Of a DNA stretch of 64,000 bases, positions 18,676 through 26,768 are shown piece after piece. Both the position numbers and the translations under genes were made by a program. Position 1 is the stretch's first letter, and every line of letters begins with the position of its first letter. The notes under the pieces were generated by a model, which made no database searches, was not told the DNA's origin, and saw nothing but the letters and a program-made list of their open reading frames with translations. The DNA lies in contig OY781097.1 of assembly GCA_963676415.1 (NCBI GenBank), forward strand, positions 248,001 to 312,000. The letters are read 5' to 3'. This DNA is from G963662905 sp963676415. Lineage in GTDB: Bacteria; Bacteroidota; Bacteroidia; Bacteroidales; WRLA01.

Positions 18676-18794
18676 TCAGTAATAAGCGGAAGCCTGTTAA
18701 AGGTGAAAAAACCAGGCCCGGAATCATTTTGAATAGAACATACAATAGACTAAAATCGTTTTTACCTGAACCTATAATTATTAAATTGGACGAG

Positions 18795-19742
18795 ATGGAG
18801 GATTTTTATAACAATATGAGTTTATTTCAGCTTTTGTTAAAGTGGAAAAAACATTTGATTATCATCACGGCAGTTGCTGCACTTGCTGGAGTGATCTTCT
18901 CCGGCCCTGCATTTATTACACCTAAATACAAATCAGATGCCGTTTTGTACCCTTCCAATATTGCCCCTTACTCTGAGGAAAGTGAAACAGAACAAATGTT
19001 ACAGATTATGCAATCGGGCGATATTCGTGATAACGTGATTGCAAAATTTGACCTCGGCAAACATTATGGGCTCAATCCGGACGACCCTCATTATATGTCG
19101 TACCTGATCAATGAATTTAACGAGCGCGTTAAAATCACAAAAACCCAATACGAATCGGTTCAGATTGTTGCTATGGATCAGGATCCACAGATGGCCTGCG
19201 ATATTATTGATGCAATGATCGAATTTTATAATGCCAAGATCAAAGAATTGCATGAAGAAAAATTTGCTGAAGTAGTTGTTATGTTCCAGGATGCTCTGGA
19301 TTTCAAGAAAAAAACTTTGGACAGCCTGCGCAACCGCCAGCAGGAAATCAATCAAAAATACGGTCTGAACAATTTTGAACTCGATGCCAATGAAATCATG
19401 CGTGGCTACCTCGGAACCTCCGAAGGCCCTGCATCCCAAATTAACAAAAAGGCCGTAAAAGAGCTACGCGAAAATATGGGATCAATCGGTGCTGAACTTA
19501 AAATACTTGAACGTTTGATTGAAGGTGAGGCTTTAAATTATTCAGACGTGAAAAAAGAATACGATATCGCTGTAATGAATTTCAACCGCAAATACACCTA
19601 CGCAAATATAATTACAGAGCCTTTCCCTGCTGATAAAAAGTCATATCCGGTGCGCTGGCTCGTAGTTGTGCTAGCAGTTGCAGGCAGTCTCTTTTTCGAG
19701 ATATTGGTCATCAGCATCATCGAAGCTTCAAAGAAAAAGTAA
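18795..19742 (+). CDS. Chain-length determinant-like (Wzz/PCP) protein, copy 2
   Basis: Paralogue of the preceding gene; 315 residues from the ATG at 18795. It shares TPKYKSDAVLYPSN after the first transmembrane helix, a SETEQMLQIMQSGDIRDNVI block matching the equivalent block in copy 1, and the DKKSYPVRWLVVVLAV entry to the second helix. The frame is open 22 codons upstream to a TTG at 18729, which has a GGAA-like sequence before it. The ATG is preferred because it gives an N-terminal cytoplasmic tail of similar length to copy 1, but the TTG start cannot be excluded. No kinase domain. The two copies may form mixed oligomers or control different chains; this is inference. Confidence 0.72.
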   Translation: MEDFYNNMSLFQLLLKWKKHLIIITAVAALAGVIFSGPAFITPKYKSDAVLYPSNIAPYSEESETEQMLQIMQSGDIRDNVIAKFDLGKHYGLNPDDPHYMSYLINEFNERVKITKTQYESVQIVAMDQDPQMACDIIDAMIEFYNAKIKELHEEKFAEVVVMFQDALDFKKKTLDSLRNRQQEINQKYGLNNFELDANEIMRGYLGTSEGPASQINKKAVKELRENMGSIGAELKILERLIEGEALNYSDVKKEYDIAVMNFNRKYTYANIITEPFPADKKSYPVRWLVVVLAVAGSLFFEILVISIIEASKKK

Positions 19743-19763
19743 CATCCCGAAACGGCAACAATT

Positions 19764-21212
19764 TTGATTGAAAAATTCAAATTAAAATGGGTTTATATAA
19801 TCAGCATACTGTTCATCATACTGAACAGCATACTGATTATTAAAGAAAACTATTGGGGCGCTATTGTGCCTGTAGCCTTGCTTATTGCTTTGCTTTTTAT
19901 GTTTTCTTTAGATACCATTTTATTGATTATCACTTTTTTCACACCACTGGCGGTCAATTTCCGCGATTTTGATATGGGCTTTGGTATATCACTACCCACG
20001 GAGCCCCTAATGGCCGGTGTTTTGCTGCTGTTTTTCCTGAAAATTATATTTAAAAACGATTATGATTCAAGGCTTACGCGCCATCCGCTTAGCGTTGCGA
20101 TTATTATAAACATCGTCTGGATTTTCCTAAGCAGCATAACCAGCGAATTGCCTTTGGTTTCGTTTAAATTTCTGCTGGCGCGCCTCTGGTTTGTTGTTCC
20201 ATTTTATTTCCTGGCAATAGTCCTCTTTAAGGATCGAAAAAATATCGACCGCTTTCTGTGGTTATATCTGATTCCTTTGATGATTGTAATTATTTATACA
20301 GTTGTGCAGCACGCCCTTTGGGGATTTAGCGAAAAAGCCGGGCACTGGGTCATGACGCCATTTTATAATGACCACACAGCCTATGGCGCCGCATTGGCAC
20401 TTTACGTTCCGGTTGCCATCACTTACCTTTTTGTAGATAATATAAGAAAAAGCACCCGCTTTTTTGTTCTGATAATTGTTGCCATTTTATTTTTAGCTGT
20501 TGTCCTGTCCTATAGCAGGGCTGCATGGCTAAGCCTGGCCGGGGCTTTGGGCGTTTGGGCTTTGGTATATTTCAAAATCAAATTTCGGTATGTTCTGCTC
20601 ACATTTGCCGGTTTATTGATATTTGTAGTTAGTTTCCAGCACCAGCTGCTCAACCGTTTAGAGAAAAACAAACAGGATTCATCCTCCGATTTCCTGGAGC
20701 ATGTGGAATCCATGACCAATATTTCATCGGACGCATCAAACCTGGAACGTTTAAACCGCTGGTCGGCTGCTTTGCGCATGTTTGAAGAACGTCCGTTCTG
20801 GGGATGGGGCCCCGGAACCTATCAATTTATGTATGCCCCATTCCAAACCAGCAGGGAAAAAACAATAATCAGTACAAATGCAGGAGATATGGGCAATGCC
20901 CACAGCGAATACATCGGCCCGCTATCCGAAAGCGGTGTATTGGGCTTGCTTACTATGCTGGGCATTGTAATTACCGGATTGATCATAGCCTTTCGGAACA
21001 ATAAATATCTGACCGATCCCAACCTGAAAAAAATAAATCTGGGCGTAACGCTGGGCATGATCACCTATTTACTGCACGGATTCCTGAACAATTTCCTTGA
21101 TTCAGACAAAGCTTCAGTACCCTTTTGGGGATTTTGGGCCATCATCGTGGCAATAAACTTTTATCACGTTAAGAAGAAGGATGCGCTCATCGGGAAAGAT
21201 AGCCCGGAATAA
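19764..21212 (+). CDS. O-antigen ligase/polymerase family membrane protein
   Basis: A 482-residue polytopic membrane protein with about 11-12 helices. The largest hydrophilic loop contains RLNRWSAALRMFEERPFWGWGPGTYQF, the hallmark of the Wzy_C/O-antigen ligase family, followed by NAHSEYIGPLSESGVLGLL with the family histidine. An earlier LSYSRAAWLSLAGAL segment also matches. It would either polymerise repeat units or attach them to lipid A-core or a protein; the two classes cannot be separated by sequence here. The only suitable start is TTG, 21 bases after the previous stop; the first internal ATG would remove two helices. It completes the polysaccharide block. Confidence 0.83.
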   Translation: MIEKFKLKWVYIISILFIILNSILIIKENYWGAIVPVALLIALLFMFSLDTILLIITFFTPLAVNFRDFDMGFGISLPTEPLMAGVLLLFFLKIIFKNDYDSRLTRHPLSVAIIINIVWIFLSSITSELPLVSFKFLLARLWFVVPFYFLAIVLFKDRKNIDRFLWLYLIPLMIVIIYTVVQHALWGFSEKAGHWVMTPFYNDHTAYGAALALYVPVAITYLFVDNIRKSTRFFVLIIVAILFLAVVLSYSRAAWLSLAGALGVWALVYFKIKFRYVLLTFAGLLIFVVSFQHQLLNRLEKNKQDSSSDFLEHVESMTNISSDASNLERLNRWSAALRMFEERPFWGWGPGTYQFMYAPFQTSREKTIISTNAGDMGNAHSEYIGPLSESGVLGLLTMLGIVITGLIIAFRNNKYLTDPNLKKINLGVTLGMITYLLHGFLNNFLDSDKASVPFWGFWAIIVAINFYHVKKKDALIGKDSPE

Positions 21213-21222
21213 AAATTTATCG

Positions 21223-21230
21223 TAATTTTG
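21223..21230 (+). promoter_or_regulatory. Putative -7 box before lptE
   Basis: TAATTTTG fits the TAnnTTTG consensus and sits 16 bases before the lptE ATG, in the 34-base gap after the ligase gene. It suggests that lptE and the following genes can be transcribed separately from the polysaccharide block. Confidence 0.35.
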
Positions 21231-21246
21231 ATTGAAATAAGGTTTT

Positions 21247-21771
21247 ATGAATCTACGAACAGGCCATATCATCATCGGCTTACTCATTTTGATTTTAACA
21301 TGCATCAGTCATTCCTGCAGGGTTAGCTATTCATTTACAGGAGCTTCTATACCGCCTGAAGCAAAAACTGTTTCCATTCAGTATTTTGAAAACAACGCTC
21401 CTTTGGTTATGCCCACTTTGAGCCAGGTTATAACCGACAAACTTGTTCAGCGCTTTCAAAACCAAACAAGCCTTGATATGGTAAACCGTAACGGCGACTT
21501 GCAGTTCAGTGGTGCCATTGTAAGCTATGAACCGGCACAACCCGTTGCTATCCAAGGAAATGAAACGGCAGCAATGAACCGAATGACGATAAAGGTAAAA
21601 GTTAAATTCACGAACCTCTTTGATGAAGCAGCTGATTTTGAAACCACATTCTCTCAATATTCTGAGTACAACTCCAGCACTAATTTAAGCTCAATACAAG
21701 ATCAATTGATCGAAGAAATTTGCGAAGCCTTGGTAGATGACATTTTCAATAAATCTGTAGTTAACTGGTAA
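21247..21771 (+). CDS. lptE: LPS assembly lipoprotein LptE-like
   Basis: Plug and assembly partner of the outer-membrane LPS translocon LptD, of the Bacteroidota type. 174 residues: an N-terminal hydrophobic segment (IIIGLLILILTCISHSC) that could be a lipoprotein signal with the cysteine near residue 23, then the family-typical VSYSFTGASIPPEAKTVSIQYFEN. The SQVITDKLVQRFQNQTSLDMV helix and FSGAIVSYEP strand follow. The lipobox before the cysteine (SHS-C) is loose. In Bacteroidota lptE commonly sits with a sigma-54 regulator, a TPR-tailed protein and secG; here the last two follow directly, while a sigma-54 activator lies elsewhere in the window. Confidence 0.85.
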   Translation: MNLRTGHIIIGLLILILTCISHSCRVSYSFTGASIPPEAKTVSIQYFENNAPLVMPTLSQVITDKLVQRFQNQTSLDMVNRNGDLQFSGAIVSYEPAQPVAIQGNETAAMNRMTIKVKVKFTNLFDEAADFETTFSQYSEYNSSTNLSSIQDQLIEEICEALVDDIFNKSVVNW

Positions 21772-21777
21772 TTTAAA

Positions 21778-22890
21778 ATGAACAAGCAACAATTTAATGA
21801 AGCGATTAGCAGGAAAGAAGCCCTTCTCAAAGTTTCTGAAAATGAGTTGCGTGAAATTTGTTCTGAATTCCCCTATTTTTCGCTTGCACGGACCTTGCTT
21901 ACGGGGCACTATTTTCTTAAGGATCATTTCCAGTTTGAAAACAGCCTTAAAATTGCTGCCAGCCAGGTTAATAGCCGTATTTCGATCAAAAATTACATGA
22001 ACAGCCTGATTGGGGATAAAGATGATAATGAACTGTCCTGCGAAACCCTTGTCTCAAAAAAAGAAATTCCATCTACAGAAACAGTTGAAATAAAAGCAAA
22101 TACAGCACTAAAAGATGAAGCGGAAACCGACATCACAAATAGTGCGCCTTCAAATACGAAGCGTCCTGATTCAAATAGTATTAATTCCAGCCCGGATACT
22201 GAGATAAAAAATGATACACCGAAGCCAGCCAATGAGATTAGGTTTGCTGAAGAGCCTGCTCTGGGCACGCAAAAAAAAACAAAACAAGCAGCTAAATTAA
22301 CAACTATTCCCTGGGAAAATCCTGTCACAACTCCTGTCGAAATATCAGGCAATAAAGCAAAGCCGGTTACAAAAAAGCAGAAACCGGAATTAAAGGAGCA
22401 TAAAAAACAGCATTCGGAATTTATCAGTAATGGAATTAAACCCTATCAACGCAAAAAAAGCCGCGAAGAATTGCTTGCTGTTATAAATAAAAGGCTGGAG
22501 CAAATTAAAAAAGAAAAAAGGCTTTCTAAATCGGGCAGGCCAGTAAAAACGAATTATCCAGGCTACTCTATCGACGATTTAGCTGGAAAAACCGTTTCTC
22601 CAACAAATAAAGCAAGCAATCCTCTCAATGAAAAACTGGCTCTCATCGACCGTTTTATTGAGCAGGATCCATCGATCAGTAAACCCAAACAGGAGTTTTT
22701 TCAAACGGAAAAGCAATCTGAACGCAGCGGACAGTTTGCCGATGAGGTTATTTCGGAGACACTTGCAAATATCCTGGCAAAGCAAGGCCATTTGGAAAAA
22801 GCAGTTGAGATGTACCAAAAATTAATTTTGAAATTTCCGGAAAAAAGTAGTTACTTTGCAGCCCTGATAAAAAAAATTAAAAATTCATAA
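21778..22890 (+). CDS. Low-complexity protein with C-terminal TPR-like unit
   Basis: A 370-residue protein of unknown function. The N-terminal 70 residues are helical (KEALLKVSENELREICSEF and YFSLARTLLTGHYFL). Residues about 80-270 are lysine-, serine- and proline-rich and probably disordered. The end, about 325-365, is a TPR-like helix pair (ETLANILAKQGHLEKAVEMY followed by LILKFPEKSSYFAALI). No signal peptide is seen, so it is probably cytoplasmic. It starts 6 bases after lptE and ends 12 bases before secG, a conserved order in this phylum, so a link with protein or LPS export is suspected. Confidence 0.65.
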   Translation: MNKQQFNEAISRKEALLKVSENELREICSEFPYFSLARTLLTGHYFLKDHFQFENSLKIAASQVNSRISIKNYMNSLIGDKDDNELSCETLVSKKEIPSTETVEIKANTALKDEAETDITNSAPSNTKRPDSNSINSSPDTEIKNDTPKPANEIRFAEEPALGTQKKTKQAAKLTTIPWENPVTTPVEISGNKAKPVTKKQKPELKEHKKQHSEFISNGIKPYQRKKSREELLAVINKRLEQIKKEKRLSKSGRPVKTNYPGYSIDDLAGKTVSPTNKASNPLNEKLALIDRFIEQDPSISKPKQEFFQTEKQSERSGQFADEVISETLANILAKQGHLEKAVEMYQKLILKFPEKSSYFAALIKKIKNS

Positions 22891-22902
22891 ACTAATTTTA
22901 CA

Positions 22903-23250
22903 ATGGGCGCTTATATTTTTATTTCGGTACTTATCCTGATTACCTGTTTCCTGCTCATACTTGTAGTCGTTGTTCAAAATTCAAAAGGTGGCGGATTAGC
23001 CTCTAATTTTGCCAGCCAGAATCAATACATGGGTGTTCGGAAAACAGCCGATTTTCTTGAAAAATCGACATGGGGTCTTGCCATAGCACTTTTAGTTCTT
23101 AGCTTATTCAGCATTTTTGTGATTCCACGCAACCAAAATTTTGAAGGAAGTATTGAAAGCCAGGAACTCCGCCAGATTCAGCAAAACGCCCAGGAGCAGG
23201 CTCCACAACCTATTGAAGGTTTTCAGGCTCCACCACCACAAGAAGACTAA
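22903..23250 (+). CDS. secG: Preprotein translocase subunit SecG
   Basis: Small accessory subunit of the SecYEG channel. 115 residues with two transmembrane helices, at about 4-24 (IFISVLILITCFLLILVVVVQ) and 58-76 (GLAIALLVLSLFSIFVI). Between them is the diagnostic QNSKGGGLASNF loop. The C-terminal tail is extended and rich in glutamine and proline (QAPPPQED), which is common in Bacteroidota SecG. It is the last gene of the lptE group; a strong hairpin terminator follows. Confidence 0.92.
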   Translation: MGAYIFISVLILITCFLLILVVVVQNSKGGGLASNFASQNQYMGVRKTADFLEKSTWGLAIALLVLSLFSIFVIPRNQNFEGSIESQELRQIQQNAQEQAPQPIEGFQAPPPQED

Positions 23251-23279
23251 TCTGCTGGCTTAATTGTCAGTCATTACAT

Positions 23280-23316
23280 AAAAATGTCAGAATGCAGTGC
23301 CATTCTGACATTTTTT
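23280..23316 (+). terminator. Rho-independent terminator after secG
   Basis: A perfect 15-base-pair stem (AAAAATGTCAGAATG paired with CATTCTGACATTTTT) around a 6-base loop CAGTGC, ending in a T run. It is nearly symmetrical, so it could act in both directions, although no minus-strand gene ends here. Confidence 0.85.
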
Positions 23317-23660
23317 GTTTTCAGCCGTTTCCAATGGCAGTTATTAAGACATTAAAACAACAAATCAACTGCCAGACATCTCAATTACAGTTATTTAAGA
23401 AGCTTCACCTATAGGAAATCCGATACTAATTGGTGTTTGTCCATAGAGCGGGGTTTCTCGTTCAGAATGTTCAAGGTCGAGGCATTCTTAGTATTGAAAA
23501 TAAGGAGCTTACTAAAGTAAGTGACTGTTTTCAATACCGAGAATAAGGCTGAGATCGGACATTAAGGACAGAAACTAATTAATGTCAAGCTCTGCTTTGG
23601 CACAGATTATGATACGGCAGGGCTGAAAATTTAATAAACCTATTAAAATTCATATAAACT
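23317..23660. other. Intergenic region before groES
   Basis: 344 bases without a recognisable gene between the secG terminator and groES. It holds a long imperfect hairpin (reported separately) flanked by moderately G/C-rich sequence unlike the A/T-rich spacers elsewhere. No CIRCE operator (TTAGCACTC-N9-GAGTGCTAA) and no clear sigma-32-type promoter were found by eye, and no TAnnTTTG box was found close to groES. Confidence 0.6.
23484..23544. repeat. Long imperfect inverted repeat (hairpin)
   Basis: Left arm ATTCTTAGTATTGAAAA at 23484-23500 pairs with right arm TTTTCAATACCGAGAAT at 23528-23544, 15 of 17 positions. Inside it a second perfect stem, CTTACT-aa-AGTAAG, lies at 23508-23521. Outer sequences (GAGGC on the left, GGCTGAGATC on the right) can extend the pairing weakly. 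There is no T run, so it is not an ordinary terminator. It could be a copy of a palindromic genomic repeat, a small non-autonomous element, or a structured leader of groES. Confidence 0.6.
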
Positions 23661-23933
23661 ATGGCAAACGTAAAACCCTTAGCGGACAGAGTATTGATCG
23701 AGCCCGCAATGGCCGAAGAAAAAACTGCTTCAGGCATCATCATTCCTGACACTGCAAAAGAAAAACCGCAGAGAGGAACAGTCGTAGCGGTAGGTAATGG
23801 AAAAAAAGACGAACCGCTCACCGTAAAAGAAGGTGATGTTGTGCTGTATGGCAAATATGCCGGTACAGAAATCACAGTAGATGGCAAAGATTACCTGATC
23901 ATGAAGGAATCTGACGTTCTGGCAATCATCTAA
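23661..23933 (+). CDS. groES: Co-chaperonin GroES
   Basis: Cap of the GroEL folding chamber; cytoplasmic. 90 residues, with the usual VKPLADRVLIEP start at 3-14, a mobile-loop segment EEKTASGIIIPDTAKEKPQRG near 19-39, and GDVVLYGKYAGTEI plus a final YLIMKESDVLAII. All parts of the family are present. It is followed after 47 bases by groEL, the normal two-gene heat-shock operon. Regulation is not apparent: no CIRCE element is recognised. Confidence 0.98.
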   Translation: MANVKPLADRVLIEPAMAEEKTASGIIIPDTAKEKPQRGTVVAVGNGKKDEPLTVKEGDVVLYGKYAGTEITVDGKDYLIMKESDVLAII

Positions 23934-23980
23934 TCAATTCATTTCAAACAGATTATTAATTAAAACAAATACAAAAAATC

Positions 23981-25627
23981 ATGGCAAAAGACATTATTTT
24001 CAATCTCGACGCCAGAGACGCACTCAAACGTGGTGTTGATCAGCTTTCTGACGCGGTAAAAGTAACCCTTGGTCCTAAAGGCCGCAATGTTATTATAGAA
24101 AAAGCATTTGGTGCACCTGCTGTTACTAAAGATGGCGTTACCGTTGCAAAAGAAGTTGAACTTGGTGACCCAATCGAAAATATGGGTGCTCAAATGGTAA
24201 AGGAAGTTGCTTCCAAAACCAATGATGTAGCCGGTGACGGTACTACAACTGCTACTGTTCTCGCTCAGGCAATCGTAAACACTGGCTTGAAAAACGTTAC
24301 TGCCGGTGCGAATCCAATGGATCTGAAGCGTGGTATCGACAAAGCAGTTACTGCTGTTATTGAATCACTGAAAGAACAAACCAAAGAAGTAGGCGACAGC
24401 AACGAAAAAATCGAGCAGGTTGCAACTATTTCTGCCAATAACGACAGCACAATTGGCAAGCTGATTGCTGAAGCTATGGGCAAAGTGAAAAAAGAAGGTG
24501 TGATCACTATCGAAGAAGCAAAAGGCATCGAAACTTACGTTGATGTTGTTGAAGGTATGCAATTCGACCGTGGTTATATTTCTCCTTATTTCGTAACTGA
24601 TTCCGAAAAAATGGAAACAGTTTACGAAAGCCCGCTCATCCTTATCTATGATAAGAAGATCAGCGTTATGAAAGACCTGCTTCCTGTTCTCGAAAAAGCA
24701 GCTCAAACTGGACGTCCGCTTACAATTATCGCAGAAGACATTGAAGGTGAAGCACTTGCAACACTGGTAGTAAATAAACTGAGAGGTTCGCTTAAGATTG
24801 CTGCCGTTAAAGCTCCCGGCTTTGGTGACCGCAGAAAAGAAATGCTCGAAGATATCGCTATCCTGACCGGTGGTACCGTAATCACAGAAGATAAAGGCTA
24901 CAAACTTGAGGATGCAACACTTGAAATGCTTGGTGAAGCAGAAAAAATCAACATCGACAAAGAAAACACTACTATCGTAAACGGTAAAGGTGAAAAAGCA
25001 ATGATCGATGGCCGCGTTAACCAGATCAAAGCGCAAATTGAAGTAACTACTTCTGATTATGATAAGGAAAAACTTCAGGAACGTCTTGCCAAACTTGCAG
25101 GTGGTGTTGCCGTAATTTATGTTGGCGCTGCCAGTGAAGTTGAAATGAAAGAGAAGAAAGACCGTTTCGAAGATGCGCTTAACGCAACTCGCGCTGCAAT
25201 CGAAGAAGGTATTATCCCCGGTGGTGGTACTGCTTTTATCCGCGCAATTGAAGCGATTAAAGATCTTGAAGCAGAAAATGAGGACGAAAAAACAGGTATT
25301 GCAATCATCCTGAGAGCGCTTGAAGAGCCACTCCGTCAGATTGTTGCCAATGCAGGTCTGGAAGGTTCAGTTATCGTTCAGAAAATTAAAGAAGGCAAAG
25401 GCGACTTTGGTTTCAATGCCCGCACTGAAGAGTACGAAAACCTTTTAGCAACAGGTGTTATTGATCCTACAAAAGTAACACGCGTTGCGCTCGAAAATGC
25501 TGCCAGTATTGCAGGTATGCTCCTGACAACTGAAACAGTTATTGCCGAGAACAAAGAAGACAAAGAAAGAGCTGCAGCCGCTGCTCCAGCAATGCCTCCA
25601 GGAGGTGGAATGGGCGGAATGTACTAA
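23981..25627 (+). CDS. groEL: Chaperonin GroEL
   Basis: ATP-dependent 60-kDa chaperonin forming the double-ring folding chamber. 548 residues. VTLGPKGRNVIIEKAFG near 27-43 and the nucleotide-binding GDGTTTATVLA near 85-95 are present. So are the apical-domain KAPGFGDRRKEMLEDIAILTGG region near 276-297, GGVAVIYVGAASEVEMKEKKDR near 400, and the C-terminal GGGMGGMY tail. The sequence is complete and standard. Codon choice looks more uniform than in the neighbours, as expected for a highly expressed gene. A shared terminator lies between it and the convergent rlmH. Confidence 0.99.
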   Translation: MAKDIIFNLDARDALKRGVDQLSDAVKVTLGPKGRNVIIEKAFGAPAVTKDGVTVAKEVELGDPIENMGAQMVKEVASKTNDVAGDGTTTATVLAQAIVNTGLKNVTAGANPMDLKRGIDKAVTAVIESLKEQTKEVGDSNEKIEQVATISANNDSTIGKLIAEAMGKVKKEGVITIEEAKGIETYVDVVEGMQFDRGYISPYFVTDSEKMETVYESPLILIYDKKISVMKDLLPVLEKAAQTGRPLTIIAEDIEGEALATLVVNKLRGSLKIAAVKAPGFGDRRKEMLEDIAILTGGTVITEDKGYKLEDATLEMLGEAEKINIDKENTTIVNGKGEKAMIDGRVNQIKAQIEVTTSDYDKEKLQERLAKLAGGVAVIYVGAASEVEMKEKKDRFEDALNATRAAIEEGIIPGGGTAFIRAIEAIKDLEAENEDEKTGIAIILRALEEPLRQIVANAGLEGSVIVQKIKEGKGDFGFNARTEEYENLLATGVIDPTKVTRVALENAASIAGMLLTTETVIAENKEDKERAAAAAPAMPPGGGMGGMY

Positions 25628-25646
25628 AATACAATTGCTTAAACTT

Positions 25647-25677
25647 AAAAGGCTGCCAAATTTGGCAGCCTTTTTTT
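25647..25677. terminator. Bidirectional terminator between groEL and rlmH
   Basis: AAAAGGCTGCCAAA followed directly by TTTGGCAGCCTTTT forms a perfect 14-base-pair palindromic stem ending in a run of T. On the other strand the stem ends in AAAA/TTTT, so it can serve both the plus-strand groEL and the minus-strand rlmH, whose stop codon lies at its edge. Confidence 0.88.
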
Positions 25678-26149
25678 ATTCATTATGATAAGGTTCGTTC
25701 CGGATGATAGTAAAAGCACGGTAAAGCTGCTCAAGAAAAATAAACCTGATCATTTGATGCGAAAAAGTCATTTTAGAAAGCGATAGAAGTTTATTTGCCC
25801 TTGCCCTTACTTCAGCAGAAAAGCCAAAAGCACCTCCAATTACAAAAACAATCCTCCGAAAAGACTGATTTTGTTTTTGCTCAATATAGGAAGCAAACTC
25901 TTTGGAGCTAAGCCCGGCTCCATGTTCATCAAGCAAAACCACCAGGTCGTCGGGCTGAATTTGTTTTAAAAGCACATCTCCTTCCGCCTTCATTATTTCA
26001 GAAGGGCTTAATGACCCCACTTTTTTTAATCCGGGCAACATCTTGTATTCCAGCTTAGTATAGTGTTTCAACCGACTCAGGTAATCCTCTTCTGCCTGCA
26101 TCAGGTACTTCACTTTGGTTTTGGCTATGCCGAGTAATAGTATTTTCAT
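25676..26149 (-). CDS. rlmH: 23S rRNA (pseudouridine-1915 N3) methyltransferase RlmH
   Basis: SAM-dependent SPOUT-fold methyltransferase that modifies pseudouridine 1915 in helix 69 of 23S rRNA. 157 residues, the normal family length. The knot region is clear: IVFVIGGAFGF near 103-113, then LSLSKMTFSHQMIRFIFLEQ near 127-146, and YRAFTIIRNEPYH at the end. It is monocistronic on the minus strand, convergent with groEL and divergent from the DUF4783-nadC genes. Confidence 0.96.
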   Translation of the reverse strand: MKILLLGIAKTKVKYLMQAEEDYLSRLKHYTKLEYKMLPGLKKVGSLSPSEIMKAEGDVLLKQIQPDDLVVLLDEHGAGLSSKEFASYIEQKQNQSFRRIVFVIGGAFGFSAEVRARANKLLSLSKMTFSHQMIRFIFLEQLYRAFTIIRNEPYHNE

Positions 26150-26282
26150 AAAATTGTATCCTTCAAAATATCAAACAAAAATACAGCCCTTTAATGAAAA
26201 TACCCTTTTGTAAAAGACACTAATGCCTTTATTTTAGGTTATAGTTTTTCCATTCTATTGTAATTTCTGGAACGAATTTTAC

Positions 26283-26290
26283 TAATTTTG
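26283..26290 (+). promoter_or_regulatory. Putative promoter -7 box before DUF4783-nadC
   Basis: TAATTTTG fits TAnnTTTG, with TTG at 26258-26260 at about the spacing expected for the -33 element. It lies in the divergent space between rlmH and the DUF4783 gene, about 60 bases before that gene's ATG. Confidence 0.42.
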
Positions 26291-26348
26291 TTCAAAAGCC
26301 AAAAATTACGCATGATTTTTGATTTCGTATTCAAAAATATCACTCTTC

Positions 26349-26759
26349 ATGAAAACTGTTAAACCAATCATCATTCTCCTGAGCTGTTTTATGGCAACGC
26401 TTTCAATGGCTCAGTCAGAATCAAATAACTCAAAAGCTGAAAAAGCAATTAGTCAGGCAATTAAGGCATCAGATGCACAAGCATTATCATATTATTTTTA
26501 TACGAACATCGATCTGTCACTTCCCAATGCAAATGGTGTTTTCAGCAAAGACCAAAGCACACAGCTGCTAAAGAAATTTTTTAGCACAAATCAAGTGAGC
26601 AGTTTCAAGGTAAAACACAACGGAAGTTCACGAAAAGGTACATTTTTCACCATTGGCGATATTGAAACACAAAACGGAAAATTCAGCATCTATTATTTAA
26701 TGCGGCAAAAAGAGGACAAATACCTAATTCACCAATTCCAGATACAAACAGAAAACTAG
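26349..26759 (+). CDS. Secreted DUF4783 family protein
   Basis: A 136-residue exported protein of unknown function with a signal peptide (MKTVKPIIILLSCFMATLSMAQ). The mature part (KAEKAISQAIKASDAQALSYYF, then NIDLSLPNANGVFSKDQSTQLL and a final FQIQ strand) fits DUF4783, a small NTF2-like fold known in Bacteroidota. The ATG at 26349 is chosen because it gives a proper signal peptide; the frame continues 10 codons upstream to a TTG. It lies 9 bases before nadC, and this pair with rlmH upstream is a common arrangement in the phylum. Confidence 0.78.
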   Translation: MKTVKPIIILLSCFMATLSMAQSESNNSKAEKAISQAIKASDAQALSYYFYTNIDLSLPNANGVFSKDQSTQLLKKFFSTNQVSSFKVKHNGSSRKGTFFTIGDIETQNGKFSIYYLMRQKEDKYLIHQFQIQTEN

Positions 26760-26768
26760 ACCAAAACC

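Noticed and set aside
23317..23660. CIRCE operator (HrcA site) upstream of groES
   Set aside because: The TTAGCACTC-N9-GAGTGCTAA pattern is absent; the inverted repeat present has a different sequence and spacing.
24365..25036. Minus-strand ORF of 223 codons inside groEL
   Set aside because: Antisense to groEL, whose codon pattern creates long open antisense frames; the translation is cysteine- and phenylalanine-rich without family character.
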